From positions 1-60,459 of the forward strand of contig CALANV010000001.1 in assembly GCA_937926175.1 (NCBI GenBank): a DNA stretch of 60,459 nt, given 5' to 3'. A program made the translations under genes and the position numbers. A model generated the notes under the pieces. That model saw only the letters and a program-made list of their open reading frames with translations, did no database searches and had not been told where the DNA came from. Shown here piece by piece: positions 39,023 through 46,803 of this stretch (positions are counted from its first letter, which is position 1; each line of letters opens with the position of its first letter). The stretch comes from an uncultured Rhodospirillales bacterium. Lineage in GTDB: Bacteria > Pseudomonadota > Alphaproteobacteria > CACIAM-22H2.

Positions 39023-39997
39023 ATGGACATGATTCCAAACTGGCCGCTTCCGTCATTTTCGATCGTCGTCGAGTGGGACAATGTGCGACAGTCGGAGCTC
39101 GAGCGCGCCCACGCCATGCTCCGCGCGCTGCGCACCCAGTTGTCGGAGCTGCGATCGCGCGTGCCGGAGCCGCCGGACGTTCTGCTCCTTTACGACCGGA
39201 ATGAAGTCGACGCCGAAATCATCAGGCAGTCGGTCGAGGTCTTCGGCCCGCCCGATGGACTCTGCCGGCTCCGCGTCGTTCCGGTCGAAGGGATGCACTA
39301 TTACGAGCTCAAGAACGCCGGCGCGAAGGTGAGCTCGGGCGAGATCGTGGTCTTCGCCGACAGCGATGTGATCCCGAAACCGGGCTGGCTCGAAGCGCTG
39401 CTCGAGAGCTTCGCCGACCCGAGAGTCCAGGTCGTCGGTGGTCAGACTTACATGTCGTTGAATTCGCTCTACAGCAGGGCCTTCGCCGTCTTCTGGTTTT
39501 TCGGGGTGCGGGCAGACCGTTCAGATCTGGTGGAGCACCGGCGCTTCGCCGCCAACAACGTTGCATTCCGCCGCACGGTTCTGGAACGGTTTCCGTTCCC
39601 GCGAGGGGAACTCTATCGCGGCAATTGCGTGTGGCTCACGCACACGCTGCGCGAAAAAGGCATACCGATATTCCGTCAGTATCGGGCCGAGGCGGAGCAT
39701 CCGCCGCCGGTCGGCGTCGGCAATTTCTTCATCCGCGCCCTCTGGGATGGATACGACAACGTCATTATCGCGAAGCGACATCAGCCGTTCACATGGTGGC
39801 GGGTCGGTGCCCTCTACTACAATTCCATGCGGAACATGATCCGGCGGTTGTATCGCGATCACGATCGTGCCGGCCTGCCCCTTGCCGGATCGGTCGCTGC
39901 TTTTGCCATCGGCACTGTCTATGAGACCGTCAAGCTGCTGGGCGCGTCGATCACCCGGATCAACCCGCGCCTGCTGCGACGCTGGCTTCCATCCTAG
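39023..39997 (+). CDS. Glycosyltransferase family 2
   Basis: A 324-aa GT-A enzyme. SFSIVVEWDN starts the fold, VVFADSDVIPKPGWLEALL is the nucleotide-sugar/metal site, and FAANNVAFRRTVLERFPFP and WLTHTLREKG follow. The C-terminal region (residues 240-310) has two weak hydrophobic helices. It is last of a run of four rightward glycosyltransferases (35571-39997). Confidence 0.88.
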   Translation: MDMIPNWPLPSFSIVVEWDNVRQSELERAHAMLRALRTQLSELRSRVPEPPDVLLLYDRNEVDAEIIRQSVEVFGPPDGLCRLRVVPVEGMHYYELKNAGAKVSSGEIVVFADSDVIPKPGWLEALLESFADPRVQVVGGQTYMSLNSLYSRAFAVFWFFGVRADRSDLVEHRRFAANNVAFRRTVLERFPFPRGELYRGNCVWLTHTLREKGIPIFRQYRAEAEHPPPVGVGNFFIRALWDGYDNVIIAKRHQPFTWWRVGALYYNSMRNMIRRLYRDHDRAGLPLAGSVAAFAIGTVYETVKLLGASITRINPRLLRRWLPS

Positions 39998-40078
39998 GAA
40001 CCGGGCCCGGGTGCGCTCGTTGCCCCGCCGACGCGGTACCCCTGCAACCTGTTCGCCGCAAAGCTTCGATCGGGCCGT

Positions 40079-40966
40079 CAGTTGCGCGCGAGGCAGGTCA
40101 TTGTACCTGAGCCCCTTCAGCCAGCGCTGCGGGATTCTGCCGACCGTTCTTAGGGCGCTATGCACCAACGGATGTTTGAGCGCCCGTTCGCGAATCTGCG
40201 GGAGACCCTGGCGGACCTTGAAATAGGCCTTGCCGGCTAGCGACAAGGCGGCGCGATGGAGACAGAGCGGCATCGACTGGTCAGCCCACTCACGCTTGTA
40301 ACGATCGTCATCGATCGTGAGATCGAAAACCGGGATTCGGCTCTCCTAGCGCCACCGGATCAAATCCTCGAGAAGAAGCCGCCCGACCGAATAGCGCCGC
40401 CAACCGTCTGCATCGTAGGCCGGCATGCTCCAGTAGAACCGATCCGGGGACGCGAGCCGCCAGTGGACGACTATTCGAGGCTGATCATTCTCCCTGTCGT
40501 AGAACGGGTAGATCGACGGCGGGCGTAAGTCGTCAAAACGGCTTTGCGCGCGGCGTCAACAGGCCTTTCCTGCCCGGGGTACAGTGCCAAGCGCAATTTC
40601 CGGTCCCGCCTCATCGACCAGAAGTGATGAAAGGCGTCGAAACGGCGCGAGAAGGCTTTTCTTTCGAGACAAATCGTCTTTGAAGGAAATGAGCTGCTCT
40701 TCAAGACGAATGTTTCTCAATCCAGCCCGAAACATTGTGAACCGCGAAAAGGCGGGTACAAACGCGGCACCGGTTGAATCCCGACCGTCATTCGGGACTA
40801 TCATGCCGCCTGGGCATTGGCGGAAAGCGACGACGTCACGAAAAGATGTAAAGATCTGCACGAAACCGGTAAGCCAAGCCGGCCTGATATTCCTGTCCGG
40901 CTGACGCGGGTCACCTTCGTCGCCGTGACCGGTCATCGGCCTGCCGGACGCGCTAATATGAGACAT
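40079..40966 (-). pseudogene. Decayed CelD/BcsL-like GNAT acetyltransferase
   Basis: One minus-strand frame carries three protein-like segments separated by two stops, TGA at 40556-40558 and TAG at 40346-40348. The middle and last segments read IYPFYDRE, then RRYSVGRLLLEDLIRWR, stop, PVFDLTIDDDRYKREWADQ. This is the typical C-terminal pattern of CelD-type polysaccharide acetyltransferases (PG-LLL--LI-W, FDF-IGDE-YK). The N-terminal part is weakly recognisable, including KKSLLAPFRRLSSLLVDE. Boundaries are approximate. The C-terminal stop is lost, and the frame runs on antisense to the GT2 gene. It probably once acetylated the polysaccharide. Confidence 0.65.
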
Positions 40967-41027
40967 TGCGGCACCGACCGCGTCTTGTTTCTCTCCCGGC
41001 GCCTGGCATGCTGCGCCGCGACTCGAT

Positions 41028-42527
41028 CTACCCTAGCGTCGGGTCCGTTCGGGCGGACGGAACATGATCCGCCGTCGGGCGAGGGCGCAAACCCGCGATC
41101 AGAAAAGAGAAGACATCGCGGAGGAGCAAGGGCCGGATGGCGAGCAGCGCGATCAGGTAGAGGGCAACGCCCGACGGAACGACCGCAAGCAGTACATGCG
41201 CTGCTCCCCACCCCGCGGGCAGGTGGGAGCGGAGCAGCAACACCCCCAGCGACATCATCAGTGTTGCGGCGGCGGGCGTAAGAATCTTCGCCAGTTGGGC
41301 GCCAACCCCGATCCCGGCGGCCTGCCTGACGAAGATGAGACCGAGCGGAAGCGCCACGAACGGGCGCATCGCCCAGGCGACCGCCGCGCCCAGGCTCGAG
41401 GTCGACATGAACAGCGCGAGCGCACCGAGACTCGCAACGAAGGCGGCAATATTCGAATAGACCATCAGGCCCGGGCGCCCGACTGCGCACAGAACCGACG
41501 GCGTCAACGTCCGAGCGCTATAGAGAACAAAGCTGATCGAGAGGACCTGGACCAGTGGTGCCGCGGGTGCCCATTGCGCGCCGGCAACAACCACGATGAA
41601 CTCCGGCGCGACCAGCGCAAGCCCTGCAAATGCCGGGAGCATGAACACACAGACGAACTCGTTGGCTTCAAGGTAACTGCGCCGCAGTGCGGCAGCGTCA
41701 TGTTGACGCTTGGAGAAAGCCGCCAGCGCGACATGATCGGCACCCGACATCAGAAAATCCCGTGCCGTGTAAACGAACCGAAATGCGAGATGGAGGTAGC
41801 CGAGCTGGGATGCCGGCAGAAAGATCCCCACGATGATCGTGAAGATCCGCAGATTGCTTGCCCAGATCAGATCCGACGCCGCCACCGCAATTCCAAACCG
41901 GGCGAGGTCCCGCACCGCCCGAACGTCCAGGCACGGCCGCGGCTTGACGGGCGTACAAAGCCACAGCAGCGCGGCCGACATCGCACCGGCCGCAAGCTGC
42001 TGCGCTACAAGGCTCCAGACGCCATAGCCGAGGAGCGCAGCGCCGATACCCACCGAAGCGGCGCCGACGCGGCTGACCAGCGAACGGAGCGCGAGGACGC
42101 GGAAATCGAGTTCACGGCGCCGCTGGGCCGTCAGTATGGCGTCGGCCCCGCTGAAGACCAGACCTACGCTCATCCAGCCCAGGACGGCAGCCAGGCGCGG
42201 CTCGTCGAGCACGGACGCGAGTGACTCCCCGCCAAGCCAGCAGATCGCGCTGAATGTCGCCCCCAGAACGAGCGTGACCCAGAAGGCCGAGGCCACGTGC
42301 CGCCGTTCGAGGTCGGGGCGCTGGACGATCGCGTCACCAAACAACCTGGCGGTCGCGATATCCAGCATCTGGACGATACCAAGCGCGAGTGCCGCCAGGC
42401 CGAACTCCGTCGGTGTCAGAAGACGCGCCAGCACCGCCAAGCTGACGAATGCCAATCCCGCCAACCCGCCCGTTTCGACGATCGACCACCACAGCGATCG
42501 CGCCGCCGCCGTGCGAACGGAACTCAT
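41028..42527 (-). CDS. Wzx-type polysaccharide flippase
   Basis: A 499-aa protein of the MATE/MOP superfamily with about 12-14 membrane helices, starting SSVRTAAARSLWWSIVETGG, typical of Wzx/RfbX (lipopolysaccharide biosynthesis protein). It moves the lipid-linked repeat unit across the inner membrane. The ATG at 42527 has GGAG at good spacing. An ATG ten codons earlier lacks one. It lies downstream of the WcaJ-like gene on the same strand. Confidence 0.9.
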   Translation of the reverse strand: MSSVRTAAARSLWWSIVETGGLAGLAFVSLAVLARLLTPTEFGLAALALGIVQMLDIATARLFGDAIVQRPDLERRHVASAFWVTLVLGATFSAICWLGGESLASVLDEPRLAAVLGWMSVGLVFSGADAILTAQRRRELDFRVLALRSLVSRVGAASVGIGAALLGYGVWSLVAQQLAAGAMSAALLWLCTPVKPRPCLDVRAVRDLARFGIAVAASDLIWASNLRIFTIIVGIFLPASQLGYLHLAFRFVYTARDFLMSGADHVALAAFSKRQHDAAALRRSYLEANEFVCVFMLPAFAGLALVAPEFIVVVAGAQWAPAAPLVQVLSISFVLYSARTLTPSVLCAVGRPGLMVYSNIAAFVASLGALALFMSTSSLGAAVAWAMRPFVALPLGLIFVRQAAGIGVGAQLAKILTPAAATLMMSLGVLLLRSHLPAGWGAAHVLLAVVPSGVALYLIALLAIRPLLLRDVFSFLIAGLRPRPTADHVPSARTDPTLG

Positions 42528-42764
42528 CGAGGCAGCTCCGTGCTTCCTTTCGCACATCGGTCAAAGGCGAACGGCCGTGTCAGCCCTGGGAAAGTCACGT
42601 CGGTCGAATGGCTCACTGTGACTTCTGCTTCGGCCCCGTTTCGTCACCATGCGTGTCCATGAAGCCGGCGCCTCCGATGCAAATAACTGATGACCGCGAC
42701 GCACCTCATGTCATTTCGCCGAAGCGCTTCCGGAAAGATGGCTGTGTGCGGGCACTCGTCCCGC

Positions 42765-44261
42765 TCAATACACGTTCCGCCCGGTCATACCTTTCACGAG
42801 AGTAAGGAGCAGAATCCATATGTCGAACCATATCGACCAGTTGTCGATGTAGTAGAGGTCGTGCTCGACCCGTTTCTGGATTTTTTCCACGGTGTCGGTT
42901 TCGCCGCGCCAGCCGTTCACCTGGGCCCATCCGGTGATACCGGGCCGCACCCGGTGGCGCATCGCATACTCGGCCACGACCTCGTGATACAGCCTGTCAG
43001 CCGCCTTTGCGCGCAACGGATGCGGCCGCGGTCCGACCAGCGACATGTCGCCCTTCAGCACGTTCCAGAGCTGCGGCAATTCGTCGAGGCTCGTACGGCG
43101 CAAGATCCGGCCGACGCGCGTGACGCGCGCGTCGTCGCGCTGCACCAGCTTCTCGGCATTGGTGTCGGTTGCCTCGACGCGCATCGTGCGAAACTTATAG
43201 ATAAAGAAGGTATTGTTGTTGAATCCGAGGCGTTGCTGGCGGAAGAGCACGGGCCCGGGGCTGTCGAGCCGGACGAGAACGGCGATTGCGGCGAGAACGG
43301 GAAGCAGCATGGTCAACGCGAACGACGCGATCGTGACATCGAGTGCGCGTTTCGCGACCAGACTCCAGCCGGCGATCGGCCGGTTGGCGATGTTGATGGT
43401 CGGAATACCTGCCGCGTAAGAGATCGTGTACTTCCGAAGCCGGAATCCGATCGAGTCGCTCAACAAACGGATATCGGCCGGCAGAATCCGAAGAATTCCG
43501 ATGAGGGAAAGGATTCGGCGTTCCGCCGACAGCGGAAGTGCGATGACGACGACGTCGATCGGCGATCGACGTCCGTACTCGACGAGGTCGCGCACGGATC
43601 CCAACACCGGAATCCCCTGTACGGGATTGGCGACCCGCGTAAGGCGATCGTCGAAGATACCGACGATGCGCATGCCGGCGCCCGGATTCTCCACAACCCA
43701 TCGAACGAAACGTTGACCGAGCTCGCCGGCGCCGACGACGACTGCCGCCCGAAAGTACCGGCCCGTCGTGGTCCATTGCCGAAGTACTCTCGCCGCACAA
43801 AACCGGATCCCGACGAGCGATCCGGCGCTCGCGACATACCAGCTTACAAGCCAGACGCGTGAGAACTCATCCGAGAGCTTGAGAAGAAAGCCAGCGACGA
43901 TCAGGATGACGATCGTGGCGGTCCATGCCGTGAGCATCGACCGCAGCTGCCTCCTGACGTTCTGGAGTTCGCCGAATTCGTAGGCACCGGACGAGTTGAG
44001 ACGGTGGACCGTCAACCCGGCGCCCAGCAGAGTCGCTGCCGTATAGCGCAGCGGGTCTGCACCGCTTTCCTCGACGACACCGTGCAGATAGACGACGAAC
44101 ACCGCCGCGGCGACTGCCGCGATCGCCAAGGCGTCTGCGATCATGACGAGACCGACGAATATCTCGTCCGAAATCCGCACGCGGCGCGCGACACCCCCAT
44201 GATTTGCCAGGGACCGATCACCGGCTCGGGCATGCGCGGAAGTATTCGTCGCTTGGGCCAC
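42765..44261 (-). CDS. Undecaprenyl-phosphate sugar phosphotransferase (WcaJ-like)
   Basis: A 498-aa initiating enzyme that loads the first sugar phosphate onto undecaprenyl phosphate. Four N-terminal helices come first, then a CoA-binding-like domain (VVVGAGELGQRFVRWV). A re-entrant helix with KRALDVTIASF is next. The catalytic domain has RQQRLGFNNNTFFIYKFRTM, TSLDELPQLWNVLKGDMSL and VGPRPH, and ends ILLLTLVKGMTGRNVY. It is the first step of repeat-unit assembly in this locus. Confidence 0.94.
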   Translation of the reverse strand: MAQATNTSAHARAGDRSLANHGGVARRVRISDEIFVGLVMIADALAIAAVAAAVFVVYLHGVVEESGADPLRYTAATLLGAGLTVHRLNSSGAYEFGELQNVRRQLRSMLTAWTATIVILIVAGFLLKLSDEFSRVWLVSWYVASAGSLVGIRFCAARVLRQWTTTGRYFRAAVVVGAGELGQRFVRWVVENPGAGMRIVGIFDDRLTRVANPVQGIPVLGSVRDLVEYGRRSPIDVVVIALPLSAERRILSLIGILRILPADIRLLSDSIGFRLRKYTISYAAGIPTINIANRPIAGWSLVAKRALDVTIASFALTMLLPVLAAIAVLVRLDSPGPVLFRQQRLGFNNNTFFIYKFRTMRVEATDTNAEKLVQRDDARVTRVGRILRRTSLDELPQLWNVLKGDMSLVGPRPHPLRAKAADRLYHEVVAEYAMRHRVRPGITGWAQVNGWRGETDTVEKIQKRVEHDLYYIDNWSIWFDIWILLLTLVKGMTGRNVY

Positions 44262-44348
44262 GTCCTGTCCCCCCGCGGTTGCTCCTAACAGCTGGGCGCC
44301 GGACCGAGATCTTTGCTGCTGCGCGCGACTAAAAGTATTATCGGTGAA

Positions 44349-44371
44349 ATATTCAATGTTTCGTTGAATAT
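44349..44371. promoter_or_regulatory. Perfect dyad upstream of the WcaJ-like gene
   Basis: ATATTCAA, 7-base spacer TGTTTCG, TTGAATAT. It sits 88 bases upstream of the start of the leftward WcaJ-like gene in an AT-rich patch of the 607-base gap 44262-44868. It is a candidate operator. The rest of that gap holds no gene I can support. Confidence 0.5.
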
Positions 44372-44868
44372 CAGACTATCATCGCGTCGCGACGTCGATA
44401 GTTACACTTTCGTTCGAATCGCCCGAATCTTATCGTTGTCACGCTCGCCTCTTTGGCACGCAGGCTTCCTAATAATCGCAAGGGAGGCAAACTCGTTGGA
44501 CCGCGCCGTCGGCACGGGATCGATTGCGGATGTGTCGGCCCGAAGCATGTGTAATGACCGCGAATTGCAAAGACCGGCCACATGTGCCTCATGACCATTA
44601 AGCGAGAACAAGCAGGCTCTTGACGGGCCGCCCGACACAACCGAGCACCGAAAACTGCAAGTCCGCAGGCGCCGTCGTGTCGAGGCGTCTCGTTCTGCCG
44701 TAGGTTGGAAAGTCGTGCGACCGCGTCGGGTTTCGACTGTCACGGCAATTAAGTGGATGGCCACGAGTTGGAAGTAATCCCACTGGCACGTGGCAGGGGG
44801 CGCCCGTATCGGGCTCGTATGCTGAGGAAACGGCAGCGTGCCATTCGACCGCCACGGCGAGGCATTCG

Positions 44869-45879
44869 GTGGAAGGGGTGAGACGCGCGATCATCGGGAC
44901 GGTAGCCTCGGTCCCATTGCTCCAACCGCTGCTCTCGCGGCTGACGGGCCGTTTCGCGGTGTTCTATGCGCACGTGGTCAGCGACGCGCAACTGCCGCAC
45001 ATACGCCATCTCTACGCCTACAGGACTCCACGACAGTTCGAGCGCGATCTCGACATGCTCCTGAAGCTATATCGGCCGATCGGCCTCGACGAGCTTGTGG
45101 CGGTCCTCGCTGCCCATGGCACTCCTCCCGCGGACACCTGTCTTCTTACCTTCGATGATGGACTGCGCGAGGCCGGTGAAGTGGTCGCCCCGATCCTGAA
45201 GCGTCGCGGCATACCCGCCACGTTCTTCGTCAACAGCGACTTCGTCGACAACAAGACGATGTTCTTCCGCCACAAGGCGAGCCTGATCGTCGAAAAGCTT
45301 GCGACGCTCGATCCCGGATCGGCCCGGCGCGCCGTCGCTGCTGCCCTTCCCGGTCACGACATGGTGCAGCGGCACCCGGTTGAAGCGGTCTTGGGGCTCG
45401 GCTTTCATGATGAGCCGGCGCTCGATGCGATTGCTGCGGCGATCGACGTCGATTTCGCCACGTTTCTGCGACGCTGCCGACCGTATCTGGAGGCCGACGA
45501 GCTCCTTGCCCTCGCCGCGGACGGCTTCACCATCGGCGCACACAGCCGCAGTCACCCGCCTTATGCGTCCCTGCCGTTTGCAGATCAGTTGGAACAGACG
45601 CTGTCGAGCATCGCGTTCGTCCGCCAGACGTTTCGGCCGAAGGTTCTGGCCTTTTCGTTTCCGTTCAACGACCGCAGCATTTCGATGCGGCTCTTGCGCG
45701 AGATCTTCGCCGCAGGCGTCAGCGTTTGTTTTGGCACGGACGGTCTACGCCGCGACACCGTCGCCTGGAGCCTTCAGCGGATCCAGAGCGAAGATCCGCG
45801 TTCCGATATCCGCCGCGACCTTGCCTCTGCCTGCCTGAACGCGATCGGCAAGGGTCCCATCACCCGAACCGACGAGTAA
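44869..45879 (+). CDS. Polysaccharide deacetylase (NodB-like, CE4)
   Basis: A 336-aa protein. The CE4 core has LLTFDDGLREAGEVV with the catalytic/metal Asp pair, IPATFFVNSDFVDN, and the second metal motif IGAHSRSHPPY. FSFPFNDRSIS stands in place of the usual RPPYG-like motif 4. No clear signal peptide is seen, but residues 7-22 are moderately hydrophobic. It starts at GTG 44869 or GTG 44878. It probably removes acetyl groups from the polysaccharide or its lipid-linked precursor. Confidence 0.85.
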   Translation: MEGVRRAIIGTVASVPLLQPLLSRLTGRFAVFYAHVVSDAQLPHIRHLYAYRTPRQFERDLDMLLKLYRPIGLDELVAVLAAHGTPPADTCLLTFDDGLREAGEVVAPILKRRGIPATFFVNSDFVDNKTMFFRHKASLIVEKLATLDPGSARRAVAAALPGHDMVQRHPVEAVLGLGFHDEPALDAIAAAIDVDFATFLRRCRPYLEADELLALAADGFTIGAHSRSHPPYASLPFADQLEQTLSSIAFVRQTFRPKVLAFSFPFNDRSISMRLLREIFAAGVSVCFGTDGLRRDTVAWSLQRIQSEDPRSDIRRDLASACLNAIGKGPITRTDE

Positions 45880-46401
45880 GCGCGGGAAGACGGCCGGATA
45901 TGCGCCCAATGGATCGCGACCGACTTCCTCGGCGCGCCGTTGCGCCGGCCACGGCCGCCCTCGCAAGCTGGTAAGCCTCGGTAGATCAGCCATCGCGCAC
46001 GGGCGATGACGCAGCCTTCCGAGCATGTGCCGCACAGAACCGACCAGTCGCGGCGAGCACCGTCCCCTGGAGCGATCCGCGGGGAGACGACGGGCGCGCG
46101 GCCTCTGGCCCCACTCGGCGGCCGGTGGCGGAAGCAAACGGACGCCTGCCGTTAAGATCCGTCGGGAAGGCGAACCAGCGAACGTTAACTTTGGTGACAG
46201 GCCCGGGACGCCGAAAGGGCAACGGATCGCACAACCCGGGCTGACCAGACGTCGTTTCCGCCCCCTACCTTCAAAGGAGCAGCCGATTGCACGTGGCGAA
46301 ATTCAGATATTTTCGCGGCATCTATCCGCAGTTGTGCCCGGCAGAGTTTGCATCCGTTTTTCGCCTGTTTTTCACCGACGGTCGCAGCGGGGATCCACGC
46401 C

Positions 46402-46445
46402 ACTACTGTCGATATCGCGAATGACTACTGTCGATATCGCGAATG
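46402..46445. repeat. 22-bp tandem repeat with palindromic core
   Basis: Two perfect adjacent copies of a 22-bp unit, ACTACTGTCGATATCG followed by CGAATG. Each contains the palindrome CGATATCG. The two-turn spacing of the cores (22 bp) would place bound proteins on the same DNA face. It is located 358 bases upstream of the RTX gene. Confidence 0.85.
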
Positions 46446-46662
46446 CCCGTCAAAGGATAAACTCGTAAATCAATCGCAGGTGACCGCCCATGGAATCACT
46501 ACAATACCGCGACGGAGCATCCGTTGCACGTCTGTTGCAGTTGATACGACGATGAATTTCGCTTCGACCGCGCTGCGGCGCCGCGATCGAGGCGATAGCC
46601 GGGTGATGCCGTCTTCCTTCATGTGAAGCAACTTTAAGATGTGGCCATGATTTGTCACGGCG

Positions 46663-46690
46663 TTAACCATATTTTGCAATGTCCGGTTAA
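46663..46690. promoter_or_regulatory. TTAACC/GGTTAA dyad upstream of the RTX gene
   Basis: TTAACC, 16 bases containing ATTTTGCAAT, then GGTTAA, 114 bases upstream of the RTX start. It is a candidate promoter or operator. Evidence is limited to symmetry and location. Confidence 0.35.
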
Positions 46691-46803
46691 GCATCCGCTT
46701 CGACAGTGTGCTCCCGTTGCAACCACCGTTCGAGCAAGGTGATCAACTTTTGCTGTCGGCTCGACGCCATCGGTTGCCACCAACTAAGAAGGGAGTTTTT
46801 TGA

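Larger units (their letters stand above)
45880..46803. other. 924-base gap before the RTX gene
   Basis: No supported gene. It carries a 22-bp tandem repeat and a TTAACC dyad (both listed) and becomes AT-richer towards the RTX start. It is unusually long for this window and probably regulatory. Confidence 0.5.
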
